A stretch of 64,000 nt of DNA from Melitaea cinxia (GCF_905220565.1 NC_059404.1:17326472-17390471); one strand, 5' to 3'. Shown: positions 30,918 to 43,097, counted from the first letter of the stretch. Numbers and translations are program-made. Notes: a model not told the origin generated them from the letters alone.

Positions 30918-31050
30918 TTCTAACCAAAGGGGTAGGTTCTCAATTTGACTATATTTCTTATGTATATTAGGTATCTCATAACTTTATACTGGCATATCGA
31001 ATTTAATGAAAGCTTTTTTTATTGAGTTTTTGAGTTATCCCTAATAATTG
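30918..31050 (+). repeat. Family B, left-end fragment
   Basis: CTAACCAAAGGGGTAGGTTC and ATCTCATAACTTTATACTGG are diverged versions of the left end of family B. The copy breaks off where SINE S2 begins. Confidence 0.55.
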
Positions 31051-31051
31051 A

Positions 31052-31295
31052 CTAGCCCGTTGGCGCAGTTTGTTGTGACCCTGCTTTCTGCTCCGGCAGT
31101 TGTGGATTCGATTCCCACACCGAGTCTTGGTTTCATATATATATTTATTTATATACTTATATATGTAGTATTTATAAGTGCGTTTATCGAAAAAAAAATG
31201 TAGCTATACCAGTCGGCTGTTATCTGTAACACAAGCATTAAGTTGCTTACTTTAGGAACAGACGACCGTGTGTGTATTGTGTAGATATTTATTCA
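31052..31295 (+). repeat. tRNA-derived SINE S2
   Basis: Begins ACTAGCCCGTTGGCGCAGTT (A-box region) with a B-box-like GGATTCGATTCCCAC. An AT-rich middle follows, then AGTCGGCTGTTATCTGTAAC, AAGTTGCTTACTTTAGGAAC and GTGTGTATTGTGTAGATA. Looks full length. Confidence 0.85.
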
Positions 31296-31424
31296 TTATT
31301 TAATAATGTGTATTGTACTATACTCGTTACAAATTTTATAGGAAATTACATCGACAAGTAATACAACGTAGGTAGACGAAAAATTAGTCAAATAATCACG
31401 GATACTAGAGATATCTTTTTTATA

Positions 31425-31545
31425 ACAATGGAGGCAAACGAGCAGACGAAGCCATCTGATATTAAACAGCTAATGTCACCCGTGGACATCTGCAACATTA
31501 GAGGGGTTGCGGATGCGTTGCCGGCCTTTAAGGAAAAGATGTGTA
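31425..31545 (+). repeat. Family C-related repeat (C')
   Basis: GGCAAACGAGCAGACG, GACATCTGCAACATTAGAGG and GATGCGTTGCCGGCCTTT resemble the left part of family C but with consistent differences (GAGCAGACG for AAGCGTACG). Treated as a related subfamily. Confidence 0.6.
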
Positions 31546-31569
31546 TACACGACGCTTGAAAACCCCTAA

Positions 31570-31915
31570 AAGTATTTGTCATTATCATCATCATCACTTC
31601 AGCCCATCGCAGTCCACTACTGGACATAGGCCTCCATAAGTTCGAGCCAAAAATGGCGTGAACTCATGTACTTTGCCCATAGTCACCACGCTGGGCAGGC
31701 GGGTTGGTGACCGCAGTAATGGCTTTGTCGCACCGAAGACGCTGCTGCCCGTCCTTTGCCTGTGTATTTCAAAGCCAGCAGTTGGATGGTTATCCCGCCA
31801 TCGGTCGGCTTTTTAAGTTCCAAGGTGGTGGCGGAACTGTGTTATCCCTTAGTCGCCTCTTGCGACACCCACGGGAAGAGAGGGGGTGGCTATATTCTTT
31901 AATACCGTAGCCACA
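31570..31915 (-). mobile_element. Family D retroposon, near full length
   Basis: Minus orientation. Its 5' end at about 31915 reads GCTATGTGGCTACGGTATTA, then CCACCCCCTCTCTTCCCGTG, down to a (TGA)n-type tail at about 31580. It has no coding capacity. The fixed order is shared with 1366-1612, 22214-22375, 34088-34385 and 41341-41403. The simple trinucleotide tail suggests target-primed retroposition. Confidence 0.8.
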
Positions 31916-32309
31916 TAGCATTTGTCAAATCTCAATCAATTTAACTGGAACCCCATGACAGGCACCAGATTTTGATTAAACCCAGTAAAAGGTTGACAAC
32001 TAAAAAAAAATACAATATAATTGAGAACCTCCTCTTTTTTAAGTCGGTTAAAAAGAAAGAAGACGAGACCTTCTGCTTAGTCGCTAATATAATAAAATAG
32101 TATATTTAGCTGTATGAAGCAACTCAGTGCTTAGTTTATCAAATTGAAGCAGACGCCTGAACACCGTTTATCTCATACTAATATAAATGCTAATAGTAGA
32201 AGCTGTAACTTAGACACACATTGTAACTTGAACGTTGAGATGATGGATATTGAAATATTGTTATTATAAACGTAAGCGCTAATTACTTAATTATTTTAGG
32301 ATTTAGTGT

Positions 32310-32372
32310 AGGTGATACTTCTCTGTATGGAAAAAAGGTCCTATGCCCAGCTGTGGGGCGATATAGGCTGAA
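32310..32372 (+). repeat. SINE S1 tail fragment
   Basis: GGTCCTATGCCCAGC and GATATAGGCTGAATC are the diverged 3' end of S1. Confidence 0.5.
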
Positions 32373-32519
32373 TCATAACAAATTTCTTAACCGCGGTACT
32401 AACAAAATTAAAAAAGGCTAAAAACGTTTTTATAAATCCTTATTCTTAATACTTACATGTTTTCTTACATCAAAGATTTTCTTTCTTATTTGTCAAATTA
32501 AATATAAATCTACGAAAAC

Positions 32520-32735
32520 TAGATTTATACGCCATTTCCAGCCTCGCATGTCTACCATATGGATCCAGCTGCCACCTACGGTATTTCCGAACCGCTACGA
32601 CTTAGGAACCTTCAAAAAAGAGCATATTCCTATTTGAAAGGTCGGTAACGCGCTCCTAATCCTCTGGCGTGGTGGGTGTCTATGGATGTTTTTCTCACTT
32701 ACCACCAGGTGAGCCAACTGTCCGTTTGCCCCCTT

Positions 32736-32740
<5 letters not shown>
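32520..32740 (-). repeat. Family C-related repeat (C')
   Basis: TCTGGCGTGGTGGGTGTCTA and CACTTACCACCAGGTGAGCC correspond in reverse to the start of the family C group. The copy adjoins a (TA)n microsatellite. Confidence 0.5.

Positions 32741-32778
<38 letters not shown>
32741..32778. repeat. (TA)19 microsatellite
   Basis: Uninterrupted alternating A/T for 38 bases. Likely to be length-polymorphic. Confidence 0.95.
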
Positions 32779-32783
<5 letters not shown>

Positions 32784-33834
32784 AATATGGCCAACCTGGC
32801 AAAAAACCAAACCTGTACTACACATGCAGGATTTTAATTTTAATTTGAAGTATCATCGCTTCACGATCATCATCGTTCTTTTCAATCATCGCTTTCTCAG
32901 CTAAATGTACTGGTTCGCAGACGTTTTCTGTAAACTACTTTTCGCTAAGAATTAAATTTTGTAATTTCCATAGAGAAATTCCAGAGTAACGGTTAGGATA
33001 TTAAAATCCCAGAAAAATATGCATTAAAGAGTTGAAGTGAACTGAACTAAAGTGAGGATAGTGATTTGAGTACGCGAAGAACGTTATGACCTCTGGGACG
33101 CCGCAAGAGTACGTCGTTACTCGCTTAGAATATAAATATTATTATGATACTTCATTCTTTACATACGAGTATAAAGTTTATAACCAACATATCGGATAAA
33201 ATCGCTAGCCTTTACGTTTTATAACAGACATGGGTCCATCATTATTTTAAGCTTGCTAACGATCACACAATATACATAAGTGTTGATGAAGCCTTAGGCA
33301 GAGCATTCAGATATCATGATCAGATTTATTCTGAGATCTCTTGAGATGTTTTGAGAAAGAGTCTTTATTTTGAGATCATAAAATCTTTCTTTAGGATTTT
33401 TTAATATTAAAATGCAAGTATTTATGTGGACACTAGAGTGCTATAAACATACTCCAGCTGGTACCATCGTAGCAGATCCTCGAAGTTGGAAGAGCCCATT
33501 CACTTTAATGAGCTTAATTTGCAAAAGTCACAGCAAAAATATAAAGTCCAGCGTTAATAGAACTTTGTCAAAGGACAGTTTGAAACGGCTCGCTACGATC
33601 GTTAATTTAATTATCGAGTTCGGACAACTTTATTTGTATAATTACGTTTGAACATACTTTCGTTAATTGTAAGTTTAACTTTTTTAAATTAATACAATTA
33701 TTTGTTTAATTACATTCTAGTTGTTAAGCTTTCGTTTTGGATAATGATTGTTTAGTGTTTAGCTCAGGTAAATTATTGAATGTAAATAAACGTCGGGTCA
33801 GATTATTAAATTTTAAGGACATCACTATTTTGCT
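32779..33834. other. Spacer without recognised feature
   Basis: The open frame at 33412-33651 (79 codons) shows no motif. No repeat family match. Confidence 0.45.
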
Positions 33835-33897
33835 TCCCGCTTCCCCCTTTTAAATACGGTCGAATTGAGTAACTCCCTCCTTTTTTGAAGTGGGTTA
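33835..33897 (-). repeat. Family B, left-end fragment
   Basis: ACGGTCGAATTGAGTAACTC and TTTTTTGAAGTGGGTTAAAA are the left end of B in reverse. Confidence 0.65.
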
Positions 33898-34087
33898 AAA
33901 ATGGTATAAAAATGGTATAAAAATTATAATAAAAAAACAATATATTTTTATATAAATTAATTTTGTAAACACCATACTGTAAATTCAAACTTATATTTGA
34001 CTAATCGTAAATCTTCCAAATTTGTGCGTTTATGAAATAACCACATAAACAGAGTCACAGAACAAGCCAAACCCTAATAAAGGTACT

Positions 34088-34390
34088 ATCATCATTATCA
34101 TTTCTGCCTATTGCAGTCCACCGCTGGACATACCTTCTTAAGGTCGCGCCAAAAATAGCGTGAACTCATGTGTTTTGCCCATAGTCACCACGCTGGGCAG
34201 GCGGGTTAGTGACCACAGGGATGGCTTTCTCGCACCAAAAACGCTGCTGCCCGTCTTCGGTATGTGTATTTCAAGTCCAGCAGTTGGATGTCTATCCCAC
34301 CATCGGTCGGCTTTTTAAGTTCCAAGGTAGTAGTAGAAGTGTGTTATCCCTTAGTCGCCTCTTACGACACCCACGGAAAGAGAGTATATA
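34088..34390 (-). mobile_element. Family D retroposon
   Basis: CATCATTATCATTTCTGCC, CAGTCCACCGCTGGACATAC, CACGCTGGGCAGGCGGGTTA and CTTACGACACCCACGG follow the family D order. Minus orientation with the tail at left. Confidence 0.8.
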
Positions 34391-34557
34391 TAATGAAATT
34401 GTAACTAACACATATTATTTCTTTGTTTTCAGGTAATTAATGACGTAACTCACACAGACAAGGAAAATACTTTGGTATGCTATTTATAAGTTCTTCTGCG
34501 ATACTTTGCAGTATAATCTCCAAACAATAAAGTAATTATTAGGATGCCTCATTAGAT

Positions 34558-34925
34558 AATTGTGTTTGCTGGCAAACGAAAAAAACCGACTTCAATTACA
34601 TCGACAAGTAATACAACGTAGGTAGACGAAAAAATTGAATACAAGTAAATATGCGTCATCAAAGATTACACCAAAAGTTGAAATCAGTACTCGATGAAAT
34701 TTAAATGTGACCACGTGATAAACATCGGCTTTCGATGAAATTAAAAATCTTCAAAATCGGTACTCCCAATAAAAAGTTATGCGGATTTTTAAGGGTTTCC
34801 CTTGATTTCTCTGAGATCTCATTGTCAGATCCTGGTTTTCTTATCATGGTATCACATTTAGAATATCTCCTTTCCAACAAAAAAGAATTATCAAAATCGG
34901 TCGTTTTTTGAGGTCGGTTAAAAAA
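34558..34925 (-). repeat. Family B repeat, short full-length form
   Basis: Both ends are present: AATTGTGTTTGCTGGCAAAC then ACCGACTTCAATTACATCG at left and GAGGTCGGTTAAAAAAG at right. At about 368 bases it has one internal module less than the copies at 43697 and 52048. Confidence 0.85.
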
Positions 34926-36242
34926 GTAATGTTCGAACTGTTCTTCAACTGGTCAAATTATTTCTATTTTGACAACATATTACCGAGAAGATAAAATGCA
35001 ACTGTGTGTTTATTTGTGTCAATATGTCTCCAGTACATACCTCGCATCCTCAATGTGTTCCAAACTTTAGCTTAAGTCAAACCCAATTTGTGTAATGTCC
35101 ACAAAGTCCACCGCTATGAATTTCGCACAATCCTAACAAAACTGTGTACCGCATCTCATGCGCACAAATTACGTACAATTACTGCTTAATACGACAAACC
35201 AACATAAACTAACCTTACCCCCCCCCTCCAACGCGAAACATATTAGACAAATACGGAGACGATACTGGCAGATACGGGGCTCTTCTTACATTGGTCGCTT
35301 TTAGACCCCATCTTCTGGTTTATTGTGACTTCAGACGACGACAAAGTTTTTTATAAACTAAAATAGATTTTATCTCAGTCACATTTAAGGTTGCAATTGG
35401 TTTGAAGGTGTAAATGTTAGGGTTATATGAGAAGCAATACAAATTGATCCCATCAGCGTGTAGGATCCCAGGATACGGTGTTTAAGGAGCGATTCGGTGA
35501 TAGTGTCAGAAATTACGCCATTCTAACAGTGGATTAAGCCGGTGTGCTCTGAATTATGGGCGGTTTAACCTTAATTACTGCTATTACGTGATCAACCTGT
35601 ATTAATGTATCGGCCTCATATTGTACGATCCGAAATTGGGAGGGTCAGGTTAAAATTTACGAAAATGATACTGCGTTTAAAGTTGGCGTGTTTACCGTTT
35701 AAAGAAGATTTTAAATATATAATGTGTATTTTCTGCTATGTTAATGGTTTATTTTCAATATAAACAATTTTATTAAGGTTTAATTTTACTAAAATGTACA
35801 TAGAACAAGAAATTAAACAAACAGTAACAGTATACACATGTTTCGTTAAGCTTCGTGCAGAACAATAAGCCTTAAATTCGAACAAAAAAAAAACGGAAGA
35901 AGCAATCTAAAAGGGCGGGCGTAACACCGGCAGTAAAGCCGCTATCTGCGGTTTGTATCGTAAATAAGGACAGCGCCGGTGGGCAAGCGGCGCGGTGTGA
36001 CACACGGCCGCGATGCGTACGTGCCAAACTACCCTCCCGTGGAGAGCGGAAACATAGGTATTGATGTAGGGTTATCACTACAGAATATCTGCGTTTTTAA
36101 TTCTTTTATTTTTTTAATCACACAGTTTGCATTGGGACTTGAATTTTTTTTTTTGTACATAGACACATGGTCTGTTATCTATTGCAGTTCCAACTCTAGG
36201 CTCGTGTTATAGGTTAGGGTTGACTGACATACCTCCATATTT
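34926..36242. other. Spacer including a GC-rich open stretch
   Basis: From 35876 to 36063 the sequence is CpG-rich. One plus frame (CGG at 35894 in phase) stays open for about 60 codons up to a possible GTATTG splice donor near 36057. There is no ATG and no recognisable domain. It could be an internal exon or merely a CpG-rich patch. A C-tract lies at about 35217-35226. Confidence 0.3.
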
Positions 36243-36347
36243 TTACCGACAATACATATAAAGCAGGCAGACGTTGGGTGGGATTCGAACCCACAACCTC
36301 AAAGCAAAAGCAGGGTGCTACTCACTGTAAGCCTAAACGGGCTATAG
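36243..36347 (-). repeat. SINE S2 head, diverged
   Basis: GGGATTCGAACCCACAACC and AACGGGCTATAGTT give a diverged tRNA-like head in minus orientation. The tail part is not recognised. Confidence 0.6.
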
Positions 36348-36598
36348 TTAGAAATTATTTTTGAAATATAAGTAAAAGTTCAACAATAGTTGAAAATAGA
36401 AATCATAAATTTTCTTTTTAAATCTTTTGATAAATATATGTATAAAGGTATATATAGGTATGCCTTTATTAAATAAATAAATAAATCAAGCAAAAAGTTT
36501 CTGCCTGTAAACTATAATTACTGAAACTATTAAATAAGTTTAAAATTAATTTTTCTTAATTAAAAAAAACTATTGAGGGTCGACCCTGTCTATAGGAA

Positions 36599-36771
36599 TC
36601 CCTACTAATATTATAAATATGAACGTAAGTTTGTATGTTACGCTTTCACGTAAAAACTACTTAGCCCATCATCATGAAACTTTGTACACATATTCTTGGA
36701 GGCATTAGAAGTACAACAGGATGGTTTTTATTTAAAAAAATAATGCGAGCGAATCCGCGGGTAAAAGCTAG
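36599..36771 (+). mobile_element. Helitron-like element
   Basis: Starts TCCCTACTAATATTATAAAT and ends GGGTAAAAGCTAG before T. GCGAGCGAATCCGCGG forms a GC-rich imperfect hairpin just before the end. No coding capacity. Confidence 0.75.
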
Positions 36772-36837
36772 TAAAAATATAAAATAGATAATGTTTGTGA
36801 ATGAAAATAAAAACAAATAAAATGTCTATAATATACA

Positions 36838-36985
36838 GCAGACCTGGCGAACTTCGTACAGCCTTAATTATATCGAACTAAAGTCTATCTTATATTTTAA
36901 GCTTGATAAAGTTCTAAAATATAAGTAAATATATATATATAAAAATTTGATTAAAATCGGTCCAGTAGTTTCGAAGATTAGCCCA
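36838..36985 (-). mobile_element. Degraded Helitron-like copy
   Basis: CTGGCGAACTTCGTACAG at left and ATCGGTCCAGTAGTTTCG near the right match the class in reverse. The ends are worn. Confidence 0.4.
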
Positions 36986-37525
36986 GACAAACATCATACT
37001 ACATAAATTAATCAAAAGCTTATACGTATCAACCCTACCATAAATACCTACTCACGGAACTGTTAATACGACTCTGCGCTAAACTTTAGCATGATTTGGC
37101 ACACATTCAGATCGCTCAATTGCACGAAATATCGTTGCTTTAGATTTCTGTACAATTTAAAATTCCGTTTTTAGCAACAAATTCTATTCTATTCTGTCTG
37201 GATTGGGCGAGGCTTTTTTAATTTAAACACGCTTCACTTGAAACCTTTTTTGAATTTAGCCTTTTTGGAATGCATCGATTTGATTTTTGTGTACGTAATA
37301 TTCTAGTTTTTGCTTTTGATTTTTGTTCGTTTTTTGAAAAGAAAGACTGCTACATTGATAATTTACTGAATAGACTGAAAATATTTGAACTTTTTTTGTT
37401 TAACATTCAAACAGAGTTGTATATTACTAAGCTATGTATCTCAATGACTGCGATTTAGGTAACAGTCGACTGTTATAGATACATATTTAACTTTTAACAT
37501 TGAACTGAGGTAGGGTACAGCATAA

Positions 37526-37600
37526 CAAATCTGGTGTAGTGGTGCGAATGGTCGCCTCAAGCACCGACGGTTCACGGGTTCGATTGTCACTCGGGATTTG
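37526..37600 (+). tRNA. tRNA-like SINE head or pseudo-tRNA
   Basis: CAAATCT...GGATTTG pairs as a 7-bp acceptor-like stem. TGGTGTAGTGGT serves as an A-box and GGGTTCGATTGTCAC as a B-box-like block. The T stem is broken (GTCAC for the expected CCCGC-like complement), so a working tRNA is unlikely. Confidence 0.45.
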
Positions 37601-37607
37601 TACAAAT

Positions 37608-37802
37608 AATCAACTTAACGCTTGTGTTACAGGTAACAGCCGACTGTTATAACTATATTTATTTTTATAAATATACGTAAAAACCATACACATATAAATA
37701 AATACTTCTATTACACCCAGACTCAGGCGGGAATCGAACCTGCAACCCGCGGAACAGAAAGCAGGTCCACTGTACACAAACTGCGTCAACGAGCTAGTCA
37801 TA
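37608..37802 (-). repeat. tRNA-derived SINE S2
   Basis: TAACGCTTGTGTTACAGGTA, CAGCCGACTGTTATAAC, GGGAATCGAACCTGCAACC and AACGAGCTAGTCA match S2 in reverse. Confidence 0.8.
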
Positions 37803-37847
37803 AATCACTGATATATCGATACGTGTTGTTATTTATTGCGAATATGT

Positions 37848-38065
37848 TTAACTGGGGTAGGGCACAGTGAGAAATATCCTGCTCAAAAACTGGAGATACC
37901 CCACTGGGGAAGTACTTCGATCTTGGTGAGTGGCCGGAGCTCCTGTGGGGGAGGGGATTGGGGGTAGGATCGGCAATGTGTTTGCGATACTTCTAGTGTT
38001 TCACATGCCTATAGGCTACGGTAATTGCTTACCATCAAGTGGTGTAGGCACGTTTGTCGACCTTG
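37848..38065 (-). repeat. Family C repeat
   Basis: GGGGTAGGGCACAGTGAGAA, CCACTGGGGAAGTACTTCG and CTACGGTAATTGCTTACCAT follow the family C order in reverse. The central part is shortened. Confidence 0.75.
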
Positions 38066-38797
38066 TTATAATAATAATAATAATACTTTATTTCAGACCA
38101 AATTATAAGGCCATATTGGGTTAGTACAACAAGACAACATTCAGAATAAAAAACAAAACAAAATTATATTAAAAAAATCAATAAGTAAAAATAAAATTAA
38201 ATAGAATAAAATTAAAATCAATAATCAAAAAAATTCAAAAATTCAAAATATTTTAAAAATTTAAAAAAAAATTACAAATGGTGTTAGTAGACAAAACAGA
38301 AAATTAAGAAAATAAAAATAATTAACAATAAACTTATATATTCTTACTTGTAAAAATATATATTCTTACAAATGTACATGATACATTTTATGTAATGTCG
38401 TCTGTATATTAAAATAAATATTAAGTAAAATGTCAAACTATTAACTCGAGGTGGGCGGAACCTCAAGAGATTTCCCTTTCACAAATGAAATTTTATCCAA
38501 CAAAAAGTTATCATTCAATGATTCGTTCTTAAAAAGCGAAGTTACCAGACACGACCAAGTACTTTAAATGATTTGCATAATATTATTTAAAATTATTCAT
38601 AATCTAATTATGAATTTAGACCATAATTTAATGCTGATTCAGATTACGGCAGTGAAGCAGCCGAATATGTATTATATGTTTATTAATAGTTACCTGTGAG
38701 AATTAGGTCTGCTCGGGTGAAACTAGCAAATGTGATATTTACGATGGATTATTTGTACCCCTAAACGAGATGATAATTACCTACAATTATTTTTATA
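38066..38797. other. A-rich spacer after (AAT)n tract
   Basis: (AAT)n near 38068-38083 followed by CTTTATTTCAG resembles 53385-53410 (TTCTTTATTTCAGGTAACAA). Both may be retroposon tails. Then comes a long A-rich low-complexity run. No gene. Confidence 0.45.
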
Positions 38798-38952
38798 CTA
38801 GCTGTGTCCCTGTTTCACGGGAGTTAAGGGAGTGCTATGATGAAAAAATAACATATAACGTCCCTCGGTAACTGGGCTATCTAATAAAAAAAAAATCGAA
38901 CTTTTAGCTCCTGAGATTATTATACAAACTTTTTAGTTTTATAATATAAGTA
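38798..38952 (-). mobile_element. Helitron-like element, diverged
   Basis: ACTAGCTGTGTCCCTGTTTC at left (3' end in reverse), CTGGGCTATCTAATAAAA and TTTTATAATATAAGTATGC at right (5' end). Confidence 0.6.
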
Positions 38953-39057
38953 TGCTTTTTAAATTATATATTGTAATATAGAATATTCGAAATCAAAATG
39001 CGAATTTTATTAATTTCAGTAACGAAGTAATAGCTAAGTTTGTGTGTATTTTATTAC

Positions 39058-39254
39058 CAATATATAAAAATGAGTCGCTGAATGTGTTGCTAAGCGCAAA
39101 ACTCGAGAACGGTTGGACCGATTTCGCTAATTCTTTTTTTAAAATATTCCTTGAAGTACGAGGATGGTTCTTACGGAGAGAAAAATTCTAAAAAAAAAAT
39201 AATAAAATTAAAGAATCGACTGTTAGGCGATACGAAGTTCGCCGGGTCAGCTAG
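39058..39254 (+). mobile_element. Helitron-like element, subfamily H-GAGTCGC
   Basis: Starts near TATATAAAAATGAGTCGCTG and ends GCCGGGTCAGCTAG before T. GGCGATACGAAGTTCGCC makes a 5-bp stem hairpin 7 bases before CTAG. Shares most of its sequence with 50506-50794 but lacks about 90 internal bases. Confidence 0.8.
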
Positions 39255-39384
39255 TTACCAATAACATTAATAACAAAAGTATTTCTAAATTAATATATTC
39301 TATTGTAATTTATTCCAATTTATATAATAATTATTTGTACACTTTTTAATCGCTTTTCTATGTCTTCTCCAATACACAAAGGTT

Positions 39385-39490
39385 GTCTGGAAGAAATCGC
39401 TCTTTTGGCGATAAGACCTCCTTTGTACATCTTCCTCTTATTGTACTACTTTTGTTTGTATCTTTTAATGGTGCATAATAAAGATAAGCA
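39385..39490 (-). repeat. Family E retroposon tail
   Basis: GGTTGTCTGGAAGAAATCGC, GGCGATAAGACCTCC and GGTGCATAATAAAG are the family E words in reverse. Confidence 0.65.
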
Positions 39491-40601
39491 AAACAAGGAT
39501 AGAGGTACAGGGATATAGCACTCTGACTTATTCGAAAGTGCTCTTGGGGCCTATTTTAATAAAGTTGTTTTTGGTTTTGATTTTATTCTACCATTGATTT
39601 TGCCAAATTATCTTGCGAATATTGAAGTAAACGATAATGAACGATAAAATAAATGACAGCTATAAAACTTAATTACTACGATTTTGCAATGTTCATGTAT
39701 TATGCAATAAAGCATAATTTAATAAATAAATATTTAAAACGTACAAACACGCAATTTAGGATTTAATTCAAATAATTGTCAATTTATTAAGCTTATCGAT
39801 CGACAAGTTGAGTGATAAGTTGTCGGACACAAGACGGATACAGCGTTCAAACGACTTTATAAATAACGTTACTGAACAACTAATATCTGTACAATTTAAG
39901 CTCGTAAAGCTCCATTCAACTAGATCAGAGACATTAGCCACAAATTTAAAAGCACCAACAGAACGCCGCGACAAATTGTCAACTCTAACGAGACTCGCTT
40001 ATCTCTAATCAGGCAATTGTAAATAAATTTATGTCCCTAGACAACTTGTGTGTACCCGCATCCGAACTTACACTCCTACCACGAGATCTAGTACATTTAG
40101 CGATTTAATATTATCTATACTTTCAATCATATCCATTGCTGACTTATTATCGATAGCAGTATTTGAATTACGAACGATTCCGTTAATGTATTGTGTTGCA
40201 GTATTTCAATTGCAGTTGATTCAAGTGAGATTATCAGGAAGTTAGAAGCATACCGATCGATCGTTATCACTTGATTGGTCGATGTCATCTGACAACGCGC
40301 AGTGAATAAATAGCAAGCGGAATACAATAGAATTAAGTCGTGTTAAATCAAAACTCAGGCAGAGTCCGTTCGTGGAATAAATAACAAATGGCATCTGATT
40401 GAGATGTGCCCGATCGCCATTGTTGTGAGATGTGAATTGACAAATATTATAATTGTTTGGGGAGGAAGTTGTATTTTTGTATTCTTATCGCTGAGATCTA
40501 CGTCGTGGTGGGTGTCACCCACATCCCAATAATTTTGTTTTGTATTTTGATTGTTATACTAATAAATCATCAATGAAATAGTTATAAAACCTAACTTACA
40601 A
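39491..40601. other. Spacer without recognised gene
   Basis: Two complementary 66-68-codon frames at 39768-40008 have no motif. No family repeat found. Confidence 0.45.
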
Positions 40602-40800
40602 ATTTTAATCGACTTCCAAAAAGGAGGAGTGTTTAAATTCGATTGTATTTTTTTTAATGTATGTTACCTTAGAACTTTTGACTGGATGGATAGATTTCAA
40701 TGATTTTTTTTTTGTTCGAAATGGGTGCGTGACATGCGTTTTTTTTTAAATTAAATTGAGATTTGATAAGTACTTTTCTAGTTATATCTGATATACTTGA
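40602..40800 (+). repeat. Family B, left half
   Basis: TTAATCGACTTCCAAAAAGG, ACTTTTGACTGGATGGATAG and CTAGTTATATCTGATA. The right end is lost. Confidence 0.7.
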
Positions 40801-41340
40801 GAAAGTGATGAGAATTCATCAGTAATCGACTCAAATATGACTATGTACGCATACCATTACATACATACATAACAACCATAATAAAGATAGAAACATGAGC
40901 CCCAATTTTCAACGTACGAAGAAATAAATTTTAATAATATGTCAACAATAACCGGTTGATAATATTGTGTTTGTCGAGAGAGCTTGTGAAAACATATCGG
41001 TGCTGTTTGCCATCGTAAGACAAACGTCTCCATTTCGTAGGGTTTGTTTAAGAAGGGTAGCCTTTGATGGAGGGTGCGGGTGGTGAGATCGAGATTCGGT
41101 TTGTTTGTATTGGGTAATTGGTGAGTATCGAGATATGAAGGGCATGTGTAGGAACAGCAGTTTTATGATCTGAATTCGAGTTAAAAATTTTGGGTATGGG
41201 AAATTAATCAGGCACCATTTTGTCATGATGAAAATAGAGGTCCTACAGTTTTGTAGATTCCTTAGTTGGTAGATATTAACAGTACAGTACAAATTAAGTA
41301 AGTAGAAGCTTTTTTACAGCCTCAAAAAATCAGGTGAAAG
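40801..41340. other. Spacer without recognised feature
   Basis: A 116-codon minus frame (40942-41292) has no motif and its composition looks random. Confidence 0.4.
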
Positions 41341-41403
41341 TCATCATCATCATCATTACTTCAGCCTATCGCAGTTCACTGCTGGACGTAGGCCTCTACA
41401 ACA
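41341..41403 (-). mobile_element. Family D tail fragment
   Basis: (CAT)n then CTTCAGCCTATCGCAGTTCA and GGCCTCTACAAC. Confidence 0.7.
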
Positions 41404-41935
41404 CAACACTTTCTAATAACAAATCATTTCAGAAAATAAGTTCAATATTCGAAGAAAAATTATGTAAAAAAAATCTATTTTTTAATATATATTGAATATC
41501 CTTGATATAATTCTTTTAAATTACTCCATATCACAACGATTAACACGTGAAACAATAACACAAAACCATTCTTATCCTGCAAATCCTTACAATACCCGAC
41601 CAGGGACATCTTAATAAACATCTCGCTGAAACACAGCATCCCTTATACGCAACTGTATTCCCTCTGATATTGTCGACCCCAATAAACACCCCTATATCCT
41701 AAGTCCTGGAGATGCAGTGGGTCATACGCAAATATTTGTAGAACTATTAAGACGCGCGTCGCGAGCCTTCACACGAGTAACGATTTTGACGCGTTCGAAA
41801 CGCCCGTACGTTGTAACACTAAATGTTATTTAAATGTTGGCTACATTGAGACTGTAAGAAAGGTCAAATGATTACATCCATATATTTATAGTTATAAAAA
41901 ATACATAAAAATGGGTGAATAGAGACATAGATTTT
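41404..41935. other. Spacer without recognised feature
   Basis: AT-rich. No gene or family repeat. Confidence 0.5.
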
Positions 41936-42212
41936 AATTGAAGTAGGGCACAGCAGGAATTTCCTGCTCAAAATATGGAGCAGCCCGACTGGGGTAGTAC
42001 CTCGACCTTACAGAAGATCACAGCAAAATAATACTGTTTTCAAGCAGTATTGTGTTCCTGTTGGTGAGCGAGGTGACCAGAGCTCCTGGGGGGATTGGGG
42101 ATTGGGTCGGCAACGCGCTTGCGATGCTTCTGGTGTTGCAGGTTTCTATAAGCTACAGTAATCGCTTACCATCAGGTGAGCCGTACGCTTGTTTGCCGAC
42201 CTAGTGACATAA
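41936..42212 (-). repeat. Family C repeat, full length
   Basis: AAGTAGGGCACAGCAGGAAT through CGCTTGTTTGCCGACC. Nearly identical to 50905-51185, so probably recent. Confidence 0.85.
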
Positions 42213-43097
42213 AAAAAAAGATTCATTGTTTTAATCTTTATCTGGTTTTTGTTGAAACTGTAAAATTAAAGAATTTTAAAATTGAAGAATAAACATTTAT
42301 AAATTTAAATTAAAAAAAAATAGTTTAAAATCGAAATAACATTAAGACTTTCATTGATATTGTAAGAAAACAGTCAATTTTAAACAGTTATTTTGATAAT
42401 ATTACTCATCAATAAAAGAATTACGACCATTTGTCGAAATATCTTAGGTCTCAGCATAAATTTGAACCCGACCACCAAGTTTTTCTGTGCCAGTTCTTCT
42501 CTGTAGAAGTTCTAGTTCAAATCGGTGGTATCTTCATTTATAAAAATAATTAAAATTTTAATTCGTAAGATGACGATCCGAAGGTCCTTTTGAGGCCTAT
42601 TCCAATAAAGCTATTATAATTTTTCGATTCCCAGTCAAAATTTCAATCATTGTCTAAGACTACTAAAATCTGTCCAGTATATGACATCATTTACATACGT
42701 GTATTGAAGAATTATACATTTAAGGTAAACTTGAAAACTTGTTTTTTTTTATTGTTTGTTGACCTAAACATAATCTGTATCATTCTCGATAGTAAATAAT
42801 ACATTCTAGAAAATAAATAGTGAATATAAAGTAGAAGACTTCTTATACGATTCTATGAACTACGGGGCATGTAATAAATTATTAAAACGCTTTTATTGAA
42901 CATTGTGTTCATGTAAATTACGTTCACTGTAACCGATGGATCGAAAGAAAAAACAAATTTGTAATACTTAAAAAATACTTTAATTATGTATACATATGTT
43001 TTATTCACGTCTCACGAGGGCCCTTTGTACCACTGGGGTACCTTAGGACAGCAACATGTTTTATTCACAATAAACATGTATGTATTATGTTATGTAT
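42213..43097. other. AT-rich spacer
   Basis: No gene or family repeat recognised. Confidence 0.5.

Larger units (their letters stand above)
31333..32055 (-). repeat. Family B copy split by later insertions
   Basis: The right end (ATTACATCGACAAGTAATAC, 31333-31398) and left end (GAGAACCTCCTCTTTTTTAA, about 31920-32055) are both in minus orientation. The gap holds a family C-like piece (31425-31545) and a family D retroposon (31570-31915). Confidence 0.65.

Noticed and set aside
40942..41292. 116-codon minus-strand open frame
   Set aside because: Composition looks random and no motif is present.
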